Shown: positions 1-9,380, counted from the first letter of the stretch. The stretch is DNA of 64,000 nucleotides from Nitrincola alkalilacustris (GCF_008973755.1 NZ_WBOM01000002.1:553831-617830); one strand, 5' to 3'. The notes: a model not told the origin generated them from the letters alone. Numbers and translations are program-made.

Positions 1-1522
1 GCGACAGATCACGGTTCTCCAGACGCTTCAGATAACGCAGCATCTCGGTTTCACTGTGATGTGTGTTGAACACAGGATGGGTCAGGAAGCTGGATTGACG
101 AACCAGATCATCAGGTATGGACGCCGAACCCTGAGCAACGATATCCGCATCAATTGCATTCAGATCAAGTGAGTGGTCAGCACCGATGATGCAGTTCCAC
201 AGCGTCTCTATCTCTTCGCGTCCGGTGCGCTCGTCGCAGGTGATACCGATACGGTCATCGCCGACTTTACGCAGGTTGATCCCTTCGACCAGCGCACGGC
301 TGGTGATGACATCGCGCATGTCACCGACGCGGATGGTCAGGGTGTCGAACCAGTAGCGGTTACAGATCTCGACATCATACTTTTTCAGACCGGCAGCCAG
401 TATGTCAGTCAGACGGTGGACGCGATTGGCGATGGTTTTCAGGCCTTCAGGTCCGTGATAGATGGCATAGAAAGCAGCCATATTGGCCAGCAGTGCCTGA
501 GCAGTACAGATGTTTGAAGTCGCTTTCTCACGGCGGATATGCTGTTCACGAGTCTGCATCGCCATGCGCAGGGCGGGCTTGCCGCGTGTATCCACTGAAA
601 CGCCGATAATGCGTCCAGGTACTGAGCGTTTGTACTCATCGCGGGTAGCAAAGAAGGCAGCGTGAGGGCCGCCGAAGCCCATCGGTACACCAAAGCGCTG
701 AGCGGAGCCGAAGACAACATCGGCACCCAGCTCACCCGGTGGCGTCAGCAGAACAAGGCTCAAGATATCGGCTGCGACACAGAACAGGGCTTTCTTGTCG
801 TGTGCCTTCTCGATCAAGGTCTGATGGTTACGGATTTCGCCGTGGGTATCGGGGTATTGTACGACAACACCGAAAATATCATGTTGATCGATCAGCTCGG
901 CAACATCGCCGACAATCACGTCATAACCGAGTGGTTCTGCACGTGTCTGGATAACGCTGATGTTCTGTGGGTGCAGATTTTCGTCCACCAGGAAAACATT
1001 GGCTTTTTTGGCTTTGGACATGCGTTTGCACAGTGTCATCGCCTCTGCAGCTGCGGTAGCTTCATCCAGCAGAGATGCATTCGCCAGATCCATACCAGTC
1101 AGATCCATGATCATCTGCTGAAAGTTCAGCAGGCCTTCAAGGCGACCCTGAGCAATTTCAGGCTGGTAGGGTGTGTAAGCTGTATACCAGCCTGGATTCT
1201 CCAGTACGTTGCGCAGAATCACATTAGGGGTGATGGTATCGGTATAGCCCATGCCGATCATGGAGCGTTTCACCTGATTCAGGCTGACCATATGCTTCAG
1301 ATAGCTCAGTACTTCGCTCTCGGTGCGTGGCTCAGCAAGAGGGATTGGCTGTTTAACCTGGATTGAACCCGGGACTGTTTCCTTGATCAGTGCATCCAGT
1401 GAATCAAGTCCGAGGGCTTCAAGCATCGCTTGACGCTCATCATCTGATGGACCGATATGGCGACTGATAAAGTCTGCTTTCTGTTCAAGCGTATTCAGAG
1501 AGGACTGATTCTGTGCACTCAT
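1..1522 (-). CDS. gcvP: Glycine dehydrogenase (decarboxylating), P protein of the glycine cleavage system; N-terminal 507 residues, runs off the left edge
   Basis: The P protein is the PLP-dependent subunit that decarboxylates glycine and passes aminomethyl to lipoyl-GcvH. Reading the minus strand from ATG at 1522 gives one open frame to the window edge. The family hallmarks are visible: an early RHIGPSDDE segment, then [41 protein letters not shown] and [17 protein letters not shown]. About 507 of the usual ~950 residues are present. The PLP-lysine half lies outside the window. The start is the first ATG before this homology. No glycine riboswitch was recognised in the leader. Confidence 0.96.
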   Translation of the reverse strand, partial: MSAQNQSSLNTLEQKADFISRHIGPSDDERQAMLEALGLDSLDALIKETVPGSIQVKQPIPLAEPRTESEVLSYLKHMVSLNQVKRSMIGMGYTDTITPNVILRNVLENPGWYTAYTPYQPEIAQGRLEGLLNFQQMIMDLTGMDLANASLLDEATAAAEAMTLCKRMSKAKKANVFLVDENLHPQNISVIQTRAEPLGYDVIVGDVAELIDQHDIFGVVVQYPDTHGEIRNHQTLIEKAHDKKALFCVAADILSLVLLTPPGELGADVVFGSAQRFGVPMGFGGPHAAFFATRDEYKRSVPGRIIGVSVDTRGKPALRMAMQTREQHIRREKATSNICTAQALLANMAAFYAIYHGPEGLKTIANRVHRLTDILAAGLKKYDVEICNRYWFDTLTIRVGDMRDVITSRALVEGINLRKVGDDRIGITCDERTGREEIETLWNCIIGADHSLDLNAIDADIVAQGSASIPDDLVRQSSFLTHPVFNTHHSETEMLRYLKRLENRDLS

Positions 1523-2038
1523 CGTTCAGGAATCCTGCGTTTAAAGTTCAGGGGTATAAAAAGTTCAGGTGTAAACTGCCTGCGGCAGCTTGAACTGACC
1601 TGAAAGTCGGTAGAGGCTATAATACTGCGTTTGTTTCTTTTTGTACAAAAAAATGATCATTTGTTTCCTATAGGAAACTCCGTCGCTTTGCCTTTATCTC
1701 TTGCCGGCAGCATTCGCTTCAAAGTTATCAGACCTGCACCATACATGTTTTGTTATGTATCTTGGCAACCGTGAATACAGGCCGTGATAGTGGCGTAATG
1801 CATGAAAAACGATACATATGATACACCTTGAAACAGTTTTCCACTAATCTCAGGGTATCATTCATATGGATGGTCTGATGTGATGGGTGATGCAAGTGAG
1901 GTGAGGCGAGGACGAGCAGGGGGCGCTGGTGCATATCAGTGGTGTGATGTGGGACATTACCGAGCATAAGCCCGGGCAGACAGCCAATCACAACAGACGT
2001 CATGCTGTTGAGGCTGGCTGCGCTTGTATGGGCTCAGG
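1523..2038. other. Intergenic region upstream of gcvP, about 516 bp
   Basis: This gap between gcvP and ydbL, both on the minus strand, must contain the gcvP promoter. No confident gene is seen. An AT-rich stretch near 1640-1670 lies nearest gcvP and is the likeliest promoter position. No conserved glycine aptamer core was found. A short plus-strand peptide resembling the end of a PAS/PAC domain sits at about 1911-1985 and is listed separately. Confidence 0.6.
1911..1985 (+). pseudogene. Possible remnant of a PAS/PAC domain gene
   Basis: In the frame starting at 1911 the plus strand reads DEQGALVHISGVMWDITEHK, preceded by a stop codon. The end strongly resembles the C-terminal PAC signature (Gx...WDITExK) of PAS sensor domains. 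There is no start codon or domain body around it, and the frame does not extend into a protein. If real it is a decayed fragment of a PAS-containing signalling gene. It may also be coincidence in a non-coding gap. Confidence 0.3.
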
Positions 2039-2374
2039 CTATTTTTTTCGCCACTGACCATTGGCATCCTGAATATATTCGCCAGGCGCTGCACGTTCAT
2101 GCAGGCGTTGTCCCATTCTCTGCTCGAATATCTCCAGTGTGACGGATGCACTCTCGGCGCTGGACTGATAATGCGCCTTGCGCTTGGTGTTGATCTCATT
2201 CACCAGTGCTCTGAGATCTGCACTTGGTGAAGGGGTGACAATACCCAGATAGCCGTTGAGCTGCTCACCCACTGCGCCGGATGACTTGGCCTGCTCAAGC
2301 GTCATGCTCCAGGCGGGCAGGGCAATCAGCAGGAGTGCCAGCATGGCCAATACTTGTTTAATTTGCCTTGTCAT
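2039..2374 (-). CDS. ydbL: YdbL family protein (DUF1318), periplasmic
   Basis: The protein has 111 residues with an N-terminal signal peptide (residues 1-23, cleavage after LPAWS). The mature part starts MTLEQAKSSGAVGEQLNGYLG, the typical opening of YdbL/DUF1318, followed by the conserved ALVNEINTKRKAHY region. It is the last gene of a ydbH-ynbE-ydbL operon, 11 bases after ynbE. In E. coli, YdbH and YnbE form an envelope-spanning bridge for phospholipid transport and YdbL is proposed to assist their assembly. Role here is by homology and gene order. Confidence 0.88.
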   Translation of the reverse strand: MTRQIKQVLAMLALLLIALPAWSMTLEQAKSSGAVGEQLNGYLGIVTPSPSADLRALVNEINTKRKAHYQSSAESASVTLEIFEQRMGQRLHERAAPGEYIQDANGQWRKK

Positions 2375-2385
2375 GCTACTTCCTC

Positions 2386-2586
2386 CTAGAACAGGTCGCT
2401 GTTCTCATTGAACAGATTGTCTATCTCTTTATCCACCTTGATCAGAATCTCATGCTGGATTTTGACATTGAGATTGATTGTGATGGGCTCTGATGGCGCC
2501 TCTACCTTGACTGTCGGGTTGCAGCCGGTCAGTACGACCAGTAGGCCCGGCAGCAGGAGCCAGTGCCATCTTCGTTGTGTACTCAT
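2386..2586 (-). CDS. ynbE: YnbE-like lipoprotein
   Basis: This is a 66-residue lipoprotein. The start is the ATG at 2586, preceded on the minus strand by an AAAGGAG ribosome-binding site; an upstream in-frame extension lacks one. The N terminus is a lipobox signal peptide ending LLVVLTGC, with Cys as the acylation site. The mature part carries NPTVKVEAPSEPITINLNVKI, the conserved YnbE segment, and ends in acidic residues. E. coli YnbE is an outer-membrane lipoprotein that stacks beta-strands onto YdbH. The gene lies between ydbH and ydbL, in the same order as E. coli. Confidence 0.9.
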   Translation of the reverse strand: MSTQRRWHWLLLPGLLVVLTGCNPTVKVEAPSEPITINLNVKIQHEILIKVDKEIDNLFNENSDLF

Positions 2587-2674
2587 AACCGGTTCTCCTT
2601 TCATTTTCCGATATAGTGCATGAGTCAAGTAGAACATACTAAAGCTGAACCTATCCCTAACAATCTGATGAAAA

Positions 2675-4993
2675 CTACTGTCTGAAGTGCTGATCAATGC
2701 GATCCGTGATTCTGCCGGTAAGTTGCAGGGCTTTGAGAAGATCAAGAATATTTTCCTCAATACTGATGGTCAGATCAATCGGACGACCATCCTGCCAGTC
2801 GGGGTTTCGGCCCTGAATTCTGGCGACAAGATGCGCATCGCCAGAGGGCTCATAATCCAGAGTCAGATGGAGCAGGCTGAACTGCATGTCGGTCAAGGCT
2901 TCAAACGCCATTCTGAGTCCGAAATTGCCTGCGGCCATGCTGCCCAGTGCAGCGTCAGGGGTATAACGTATCACGCCTCCGGGTTCAACGCTTTGCAGGA
3001 AACCACTGCTGATACTGATCTGTCCATCACTGATGGTGATCGGCAGTTGTCCGGTGATGACTCCCTCTCCATAGAGTCCCTGCTGTGCATAGAGTTCAAG
3101 TACGTCTGTCAGTCTGATGCCATCGATGCCGATCAGAAAGGTGCTTTGCAGCTGCAGCGGATTGATCTCAATACCGGGTAAGTTGATTTTACCACCGAGT
3201 AAAGTGATGTAGGAGGGTGTCAGCCTCAGCAGAGGGTTGGTGCCGGGGCTCATGTTGAACTGATAGCCGAGTGACGGGCCTCCGACAGGCAGGCCGATAT
3301 TGATGTAGCGGATGTTGACCTCGCCGGCATCTCTGAGCTGGCCCTGACTGTTGTACTGTAGTTCGGAGCGCCAGTTGATCCCTTCAAGATGTGTTTCTTT
3401 CTGGCTCAGGTGCAGATCGGTCACTTGCTGTCGGCTGGTCAGTGTCCAGGTGTTGTCCTGAGCAATGAATCGTCCATTGGCGCTGAGCCGGCCCTGATGA
3501 AAAGCAAGCTCTGCGGGTAGCTCGGGTATGAAGCGCCTGAATAGAGGGTACTGACCCTGAATCGAGAAGGGTGTCAGTTGCCAGTCGATTTCAGCTTTTC
3601 CTGTCAGCTCTGCGGATAAGTCTGCGTTGATCTCTATTGGCAGTTCCAGTGTTTTGATCAGCAGCTTGCTGCTCAGTTGCTGTCTGGCGATATTGAAGGT
3701 GAACTCACCGCCCAGAGAGGCGCTGGGAAGCTCGCGACCCTCAAGGCTTGCGGTGATGGCCGGCAGGGTGATACGCCCCTTCAACAAATCGCTGTTTAGG
3801 CTTGCAGGCTGCAAAGTGATGGCTATCGGCTCCAGCTGGAGTTTTTCGACACCCTGAACCTTCACGCTGGCTGCTTTTACCCTGGCTGAGAGAGAAGAGC
3901 GCTGCCAGTCCTGCACCTCAGCTAATGGACCGCTGATCTGCAGCGCCTCCATTAAGGTCACCTCCAGATCGATCAGTTCCATATCCGCCTGAGAGAGCTT
4001 TCGGATCAACACGCGGCTGGTGGGTGCCAGATTGATGCTCACATCTCCCGCCTTCAACTGTGCACTGCCCTGAATTCTGCTGTTCAGCTCACCCAGATCC
4101 GGGTGTTGTATCTGAATATCCACCAGGGTGCCTATCTCAATATCCAGTGTCTGCAGCAGAGTTGTCGGGTCCAGAGGCAACAGCTGTGGAAAGCGTATCT
4201 GGCTGCCCAGTGTGAGATCACTTTTCAGGATGGGCAGTTCGACGCTCAGCTCTGGCATCTGCGTGTTTATCCACTGCTGGATCCGTGATAGATCAAGCTG
4301 ATGACTGAGGCTGAATATCCAGTCGTCCCCTGAAGGCTCAAAATTGCCGGCGGCGCGGTACAGGGTTTCTTCCAGATAGTGCAGCCGGGTAGTGAATGCG
4401 AGATCTCTGTCGAGTGTCAGGTCGGCATAACCCAGATGCTGATCATCGTAACGGATGGCCATTCGCGACTGAAACAGGTTTCGTGTGATCTCGACAAAGC
4501 CGGATGCCGATGCCAGTGGCGTATCTTCAGCCTGGTAGCGGATATTCAACTGTCCGATGATCAGGCGCTGCGAGGGAGCATAAGCAAAAAGGCTGGCCGG
4601 CAGTTCAGGTGGCAGTGACAGAGTGTTGTGCCTGCTCAGCTCATCCTCTATACGCTTGGGTATGCTGCTGTCGGCTTCTATGGTCAGATTGGCCTGGGCT
4701 ACGCGCACCTCTGTCAGCTCCTGAGTCAGCAGCAGATTCAGCGGATCAAACATGACTACCAGAGAGTCTGCTTCCAGCTGCATGCGTCGACCATCCTGCT
4801 CCTGTGTAAAAGCAAGGTGGCTGACCTCTATCTGATCCCAGCGTGGGTGTGTCATGGCAAAGCTGGTTTCGCTGAAACCCTGTTCGGCAAACCAGTGTTC
4901 TATAGCGTTACGTGCCAGGTAGGGCAGGGCGGCATAGGACAGGGCCGCCAGCAATAGGGGTAACAGGGCCAGCAGTAATATCAGTTTGCGCAT
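2675..4993 (-). CDS. ydbH: YdbH, AsmA-like inter-membrane lipid transport protein
   Basis: The protein has 772 residues, with an N-terminal membrane anchor (about 4-24) and a long beta-strand-rich periplasmic region. The C-terminal part (GGKINLPGIEINPLQLQ, then YGEGVITGQLPITI and GRNPDWQDGRPIDLTISIEE) is the conserved YdbH domain, historically named dicarboxylate transport. AsmA-like proteins TamB, YhdP and YdbH are redundant in carrying phospholipids to the outer membrane in E. coli. It is the first gene of the three-gene operon, with ynbE starting 88 bases downstream. Start ATG at 4993 precedes the anchor directly. Confidence 0.9.
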   Translation of the reverse strand: MRKLILLLALLPLLLAALSYAALPYLARNAIEHWFAEQGFSETSFAMTHPRWDQIEVSHLAFTQEQDGRRMQLEADSLVVMFDPLNLLLTQELTEVRVAQANLTIEADSSIPKRIEDELSRHNTLSLPPELPASLFAYAPSQRLIIGQLNIRYQAEDTPLASASGFVEITRNLFQSRMAIRYDDQHLGYADLTLDRDLAFTTRLHYLEETLYRAAGNFEPSGDDWIFSLSHQLDLSRIQQWINTQMPELSVELPILKSDLTLGSQIRFPQLLPLDPTTLLQTLDIEIGTLVDIQIQHPDLGELNSRIQGSAQLKAGDVSINLAPTSRVLIRKLSQADMELIDLEVTLMEALQISGPLAEVQDWQRSSLSARVKAASVKVQGVEKLQLEPIAITLQPASLNSDLLKGRITLPAITASLEGRELPSASLGGEFTFNIARQQLSSKLLIKTLELPIEINADLSAELTGKAEIDWQLTPFSIQGQYPLFRRFIPELPAELAFHQGRLSANGRFIAQDNTWTLTSRQQVTDLHLSQKETHLEGINWRSELQYNSQGQLRDAGEVNIRYINIGLPVGGPSLGYQFNMSPGTNPLLRLTPSYITLLGGKINLPGIEINPLQLQSTFLIGIDGIRLTDVLELYAQQGLYGEGVITGQLPITISDGQISISSGFLQSVEPGGVIRYTPDAALGSMAAGNFGLRMAFEALTDMQFSLLHLTLDYEPSGDAHLVARIQGRNPDWQDGRPIDLTISIEENILDLLKALQLTGRITDRIDQHFRQ

Positions 4994-5041
4994 ACACTAC
5001 CCTCCCTTGTCTGCACACTTACCTCAACAAGCTGTCTGGAT

Positions 5042-5701
5042 TCAGTCTCGCTTGCGTACTACATTCAGTCCGTCGCGCAGTGTCAGGAATATATTCTCCA
5101 CATCAGGATCCGCAGCGATGCGTTGATTGGTCTCCACCAGAATATCATCTATCTCTGACTCGGGTTGCAGGACCTTTCCAGACCAGAGTACGTTGTCCAG
5201 TACGATAAGCCCACCCGGGCGAGTCATTGCCTTGACGCGTTCATAATAGTTCAGATAGTTGCGTTTATCGGCATCAATGAAGGTGAAATCCAGTGTGATA
5301 TCCAGTGACTCAATCGTATCCAGGGCGCGTCCAAATATGACCTCAATCTTGTGGCCATGTTCACTGCGGTCAAAAAATGTCTGTGCCAGTTCTATGGCAC
5401 GTGGATTGGTTTCGCAACAGATCAGGCGGCCATCCTCAGGCATCCCTTCGGCTATGGACAGGGCCGAGTAACCGGTGAACATGCCGATTTCAAGTGCGAA
5501 CCTGGGCCGAACCAGCGCCGACAGTATCTTCAGGCTGCGCCCCACCAGACGGCCGGAAAGCTTTTGCGGCCACCCCATATGTTCCTGTGTCGCGTTGACC
5601 AGCTCCTGCAGCAATGCGGGTTCAGGAGTGGTGTTGACGAAGGCGTAGTCTTCGATGCTTTCATCAACCAGGTAGGGCGTATTGACCAGCTTCTTTGTCA
5701 T
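5042..5701 (-). CDS. Class I SAM-dependent O-methyltransferase (Methyltransf_3 type)
   Basis: From ATG 5701 the protein is 219 residues; a TTG start 33 bases upstream is possible but has no better ribosome-binding site. The Rossmann motif I reads ALEIGMFTGYSALSIAEGMP, motif II LICCETNPRAIELAQ, and the metal-binding region DFTFIDADKRNYLNYYE followed by GGLIVLDNVLWSGKV. This is the caffeoyl-CoA/catechol O-methyltransferase-like family, which methylates hydroxyl groups in a divalent-metal-dependent way. The substrate is unknown. It lies 48 bases upstream of ydbH on the same strand, so read-through is possible. Confidence 0.88.
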   Translation of the reverse strand: MTKKLVNTPYLVDESIEDYAFVNTTPEPALLQELVNATQEHMGWPQKLSGRLVGRSLKILSALVRPRFALEIGMFTGYSALSIAEGMPEDGRLICCETNPRAIELAQTFFDRSEHGHKIEVIFGRALDTIESLDITLDFTFIDADKRNYLNYYERVKAMTRPGGLIVLDNVLWSGKVLQPESEIDDILVETNQRIAADPDVENIFLTLRDGLNVVRKRD

Positions 5702-5841
5702 GGATATCGGCGCAAGTAAGTGAAATGAGTGCAAATTGTAGCACTATTCTGTCAGCCAGTTCACAGGTAAAAGAGTTGGTCGGGTGCGGCTGGGGTTTGT
5801 GCCTGAATTCGAATACAATGCTCAGCCTTGATAAGGAGACA

Positions 5842-6198
5842 ATGATGACTGACACCCTGATGATATTCCTGCTGACCGGATTGGTATCCATGTCTGCCGC
5901 ACTCAGTGCCGGTACTCTGAACAAGCTGCCTGAGGATAAACGCCCGGATTTTCTGAAGAGTCGTAATGGCCCGGTTACTGTCATCATGATTGGCAACTTC
6001 GCGGCTCTGACCCTGATAGGTGCACTGGCATTCGGTTTCAGAAAGCTTGACTGGTGGATTCCACTGACCTGTATTTTTCTGACATTCCCCGTCGTACATA
6101 TCCTGATTCTGCAACGATTACTGGGTAATCTGCGTAATCTGTTCCTGATGGCGCCACTGGTACTGGTGTCGATTGTGGTGCTTTACCTCAACTGGTGA
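5842..6198 (+). CDS. Small hydrophobic integral membrane protein of unknown function
   Basis: The gene encodes 118 residues from tandem ATGs at 5842/5845, behind a good AAGGAGA site; upstream in-frame sequence is not protein-like. Four hydrophobic segments are visible, roughly residues 5-25, 45-65, 70-90 and 95-115. Charged loops contain LNKLPEDKRPDFLKSRNG. I do not recognise the family. It is transcribed divergently from the O-methyltransferase and ends about 570 bases before ftsA. Confidence 0.75.
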   Translation: MMTDTLMIFLLTGLVSMSAALSAGTLNKLPEDKRPDFLKSRNGPVTVIMIGNFAALTLIGALAFGFRKLDWWIPLTCIFLTFPVVHILILQRLLGNLRNLFLMAPLVLVSIVVLYLNW

Positions 6199-6765
6199 TC
6201 CGACAAGCCCGCATAAACTGTTGCCCTGCGTCCTGAGCAGGGTGGACTGGAAGAGTTGTCGCTTTTATTGAGACACTCTTCCTTGAGTGCTCAGGATGCG
6301 ATGGGTTGTTTTGCCTGATCAGGGTGCAATCTGTCGTTTTTTTCTCAACACAGTGCAGGGTATTGGAGTCTCTTTTAAGTGCGGTAACTTTCATGAATAA
6401 TCAAAATCAAGTTTTGATTATTTCGCGAGTATTCAAAATTAAGGTTTGATAAGTCGTTTTTATTCAAGATTAAGTTTTGATTTAAACTGAAAATCTCATA
6501 ATGAAAAATTTGCCTTAAGTTATTTTACAAGCGGCAAAACTTTTCACCTTCAACTTTGCTACTTCCTTGAAATTGATCAAAATTTATCCTAAAGGTGGCA
6601 AAATACTGCCGATATAGCAATGTAGAAAACAGTTGAATCTATACTGCTCCCTCGGTGATAATTGGTTTGTAACCGAGATTTTTATTTGATTGAAAAGTTG
6701 GCCTGCTATTTGCGTTGTATTACACAGAGCCTCTTCTAATCGTTTTATAGGTGTGCTCAGAAACT
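6199..6765 (+). promoter_or_regulatory. Long AT-rich leader region upstream of ftsA-ftsZ
   Basis: This 567-bp stretch has no credible gene and becomes strongly AT-rich from about 6380 to 6750. It carries three tandem palindromic repeats (listed separately) and a further related word, TTGATCAAAATTTATC, at about 6573-6588. A weak sigma70-like pair is TTGAAA at 6690 and TTGTAT at 6715 with a 19-bp spacer. In most gammaproteobacteria ftsA is driven from promoters inside ftsQ, so a private leader of this size is unusual. Confidence 0.6.
6396..6484. repeat. Three tandem ~32-bp repeats with dyad symmetry upstream of ftsA
   Basis: Units start at 6401, 6433 and 6464. They read TCAAAATCAAGTTTTGATTA, TCAAAATTAAGGTTTGATAA and TCAAGATTAAGTTTTGATTT. 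The first is part of a perfect 11-bp inverted repeat (6396-6406 with 6412-6422, 5-base centre). The 31-32 bp phasing is three helical turns, so the sites would face the same side of DNA. This is the pattern expected of cooperative operator sites. The binding protein is unknown. Confidence 0.7.
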
Positions 6766-8031
6766 ATGCTGACTGGTAATAACATGATCGTAGCGCTCGA
6801 TATCGGAACCTCAAAGGTGGTATGCCTGGTGGGTGAGCTACGGCCGGACGGCAGCATCGAAATCGTGGGGGTTGGCTCTCATCCTGCTACCGGGATGAAG
6901 CGTGGTGTTGTTGTGAATATCGATACGACAGTCGCTGCGATTCAGCGTGCTGTCGAAGAAGCCGAATTGATGGCGGGGTGCAAGATTCATTCGGTATCGG
7001 CAGGCATCGCCGGCAGCCATATCAGCAGCCTCAATTCACATGGCATTGTGGCGGTGCGTGATCGTGAAGTCTCCGATTATGACCTGGAGCGTGTGATTGA
7101 TGCTGCGCGTGCAGTGGCCATTCCTGCCGACCAGAAGATCCTGCACATCCTGCCGCAGGAGTACATGATCGACAACCAGGAAGGGATCAAAGAGCCTCTG
7201 GGTATGTCCGGAGTTCGCCTTGAAGCCAAGGTGCATCTGGTGACGGGTGCGATCAATGCGATCCAGAATATCGATAAATGCATACGGCGTTGTGGCCTGG
7301 AGGTTGACGCCATAGTGCTCGAACAGTTGGCTTCGAGCTATTCGGTGTTGACTGAAGATGAGAAGGACCTGGGCGTCTGCATGGTGGATATCGGTGCAGG
7401 CACAACCGATATAGCGATCTTTACCGGTGGTGCAATCCGCCATACGGCTGTGATCCCGATTGCCGGGGATCAGGTGACTAATGATATCGCGATGGCGCTG
7501 CGTACACCGACTCAGCATGCCGAGAAGATCAAGATCAAATATGCCTGTGCTCTTGCGCAGCTGGCGCATCCGGATGAGATGATCAAGGTGGCAAGTGTCG
7601 GTGATCGTCCGGCACGTGATCTCTCCAGGCAGTCGCTTGCAGAAGTGGTGGAGCCGCGCTACGAAGAGCTGTTTACTCTGGTGCAGGCAGAGCTGAGGCG
7701 TTCCGGTTTTGAAGGTCTGGTGGCAGCCGGAATCGTGCTGACGGGTGGCACATCAAAAATGGAAGGAGCTGTCGAGCTGGCGGAAGAGGTGTTTCACATG
7801 CCTGTTCGCCTGGCTGTACCGGACGGCGTTCGAGGTATGGAAAATCTGTTGCATAACCCCGTTTATGCTACTGGTATCGGCTTGCTTCATTACGCGCGTC
7901 ATGCGCAGAGCAGTGTCAGTGAGTCTGGCCTGACAGTGCCGGAAGCGGCCAAGAATCCGAAACAGCCCTCGCGGTTTGTGATGCCGAACCTGCTGGGCAG
8001 GGTGAAAACCTGGTTTCAGGGAAATTTTTAG
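6766..8031 (+). CDS. ftsA: Cell division protein FtsA
   Basis: FtsA is the actin-like ATPase that tethers FtsZ to the membrane. From ATG 6766 it has 421 residues. Phosphate-binding motifs are visible: IVALDIGTSKVVCLVGE near the N terminus, VDIGAGTTDIAIF mid-protein and GIVLTGGTSKMEG later. The 1C-type segment follows residue ~80 (IAGSHISSLNSHGIVAVRDRE). The C-terminal amphipathic membrane helix reads LLGRVKTWFQGNF. Start sites at 6766 and 6784 both lack a strong ribosome-binding site. ftsZ follows 94 bases downstream. The usual upstream partner ftsQ and mur genes are absent here. Confidence 0.96.
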   Translation: MLTGNNMIVALDIGTSKVVCLVGELRPDGSIEIVGVGSHPATGMKRGVVVNIDTTVAAIQRAVEEAELMAGCKIHSVSAGIAGSHISSLNSHGIVAVRDREVSDYDLERVIDAARAVAIPADQKILHILPQEYMIDNQEGIKEPLGMSGVRLEAKVHLVTGAINAIQNIDKCIRRCGLEVDAIVLEQLASSYSVLTEDEKDLGVCMVDIGAGTTDIAIFTGGAIRHTAVIPIAGDQVTNDIAMALRTPTQHAEKIKIKYACALAQLAHPDEMIKVASVGDRPARDLSRQSLAEVVEPRYEELFTLVQAELRRSGFEGLVAAGIVLTGGTSKMEGAVELAEEVFHMPVRLAVPDGVRGMENLLHNPVYATGIGLLHYARHAQSSVSESGLTVPEAAKNPKQPSRFVMPNLLGRVKTWFQGNF

Positions 8032-8125
8032 ATCGAGCAGCAGTAAATAGAACAAACGTTAAACATGAGTTTAATCAGTTAGATCAACTCGTCGCAGAGC
8101 GGGAAAATCCTGGAGGGATATGACA

Positions 8126-9334
8126 ATGTTTGAGCTGGTTGATAGTCTGCCGCAGAGTGCGGTAATCAAGGTTGTCGGTGTTGGCGGTGGTGGTGGCAAT
8201 GCGGTTGAGCATATGGTCACGACAGATGTCGAAGGGGTCGAATTCATCTGTGCCAACACCGATGCACAGGCGCTGGCCAAATTGGTCACGCGCACGGCGC
8301 TGCATATCGGCGGCGGCTTGACGAAGGGGCTGGGTGCCGGAGCGAATCCTGAAGTGGGCCGTCAGGCGGCCATTGAGGATCGCGAACGGATTGCTCAGTG
8401 TCTTGCTGGCGCCGATATGGTGTTTATCACTGCTGGCATGGGTGGTGGCACCGGTACCGGTGCTGCGCCGATTGTCGCGGAAGTGGCGAAGGAAATGGGT
8501 ATACTGACGGTGGCAGTGGTCACCAAGCCCTTCCCATTTGAAGGTCGCAAGCGCATGAAGATCGCGGAAGAGGGGATTCGTGAGCTTCAGGAGCATGTTG
8601 ATTCTCTGATCATCATTCCGAACGAAAAACTGCTGCCTGTACTGGGCAAGAACTGCAGTCTTCTGGAGGCCTTCAAGACAGCGAATGATGTTCTTAAAGG
8701 AGCGGTGCAGGGAATTGCGGATCTGATTATCCGTCCGGGCATGATCAACGTCGACTTTGCTGATGTGCGTACAGTGATGTCCGAGATGGGCATGGCGATG
8801 ATGGGTACGGGTCATGCGCGTGGTGAGTCACGTGCGACGATCGCCACCGAGGCCGCCATCAACAGCCCGCTTCTGGAAGATATAGATCTCAAGGGAGCCA
8901 GCGGCATTCTGGTAAATATCACGGCAGGACTGGATCTGAGTCTGGGTGAGTTTACCGAGGTTGGTAGTATTGTTGAGGAGTATGCCTCCGAAAGTGCCAC
9001 GATCGTTGTAGGTACAGTTATTGATCCCGAGATGCATGATGAGATCAGAGTCACTGTTGTGGCGACGGGGCTGTGTAAGGCGGGTTCTGTCTCATCAGTT
9101 GAACCTATGCGTGTTGCCAGTGGCGATACTCGTGGTAGCAGCTTTACCAAGACTGCTGATTTCAGTCAGATGGATCTGCCAACGGTGGTGAGAAACAACC
9201 GCCAGCAGGATGACAAGTCTGCTGCACGCAGAACCGAGGAAAAGGTCGAGCATCAACCAGCCATGAAGCGCACAGGAACAGACGATATGGAGTTTCTGGA
9301 TATCCCGGCATTCCTGCGCCGTCAGGCGGACTGA
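8126..9334 (+). CDS. ftsZ: Cell division GTPase FtsZ
   Basis: FtsZ is the tubulin-like GTPase that forms the division ring. The start at 8126 (MFELVD, the family norm) is 8 bases after GGAGGG; the ATG at 8120 is too close to that site. The product has 402 residues. The tubulin signature GGGTGTGAAPIVAEVAKE, nucleotide-binding VGVGGGGGNAV, T7-loop NVDFADVRTVM and C-terminal FtsA/ZipA-binding peptide DIPAFLRRQAD are all intact, so the protein should be functional. A variable linker spans about residues 318-385. A terminator follows, and lpxC, the usual neighbour, is absent. Confidence 0.97.
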   Translation: MFELVDSLPQSAVIKVVGVGGGGGNAVEHMVTTDVEGVEFICANTDAQALAKLVTRTALHIGGGLTKGLGAGANPEVGRQAAIEDRERIAQCLAGADMVFITAGMGGGTGTGAAPIVAEVAKEMGILTVAVVTKPFPFEGRKRMKIAEEGIRELQEHVDSLIIIPNEKLLPVLGKNCSLLEAFKTANDVLKGAVQGIADLIIRPGMINVDFADVRTVMSEMGMAMMGTGHARGESRATIATEAAINSPLLEDIDLKGASGILVNITAGLDLSLGEFTEVGSIVEEYASESATIVVGTVIDPEMHDEIRVTVVATGLCKAGSVSSVEPMRVASGDTRGSSFTKTADFSQMDLPTVVRNNRQQDDKSAARRTEEKVEHQPAMKRTGTDDMEFLDIPAFLRRQAD

Positions 9335-9380
9335 ATAAGGGCCCGTCGGGGTCTGCATAGACTGTTTAACCTCCAGGTTA

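Noticed and set aside
1523..1760. Glycine riboswitch upstream of gcvP
   Set aside because: No conserved aptamer core or tandem glycine aptamer layout could be found on the minus strand.
1728..2003. 91-aa minus-strand frame between gcvP and ydbL
   Set aside because: His- and Pro-rich, no ribosome-binding site, and opposite a PAS-like remnant; not protein-like.
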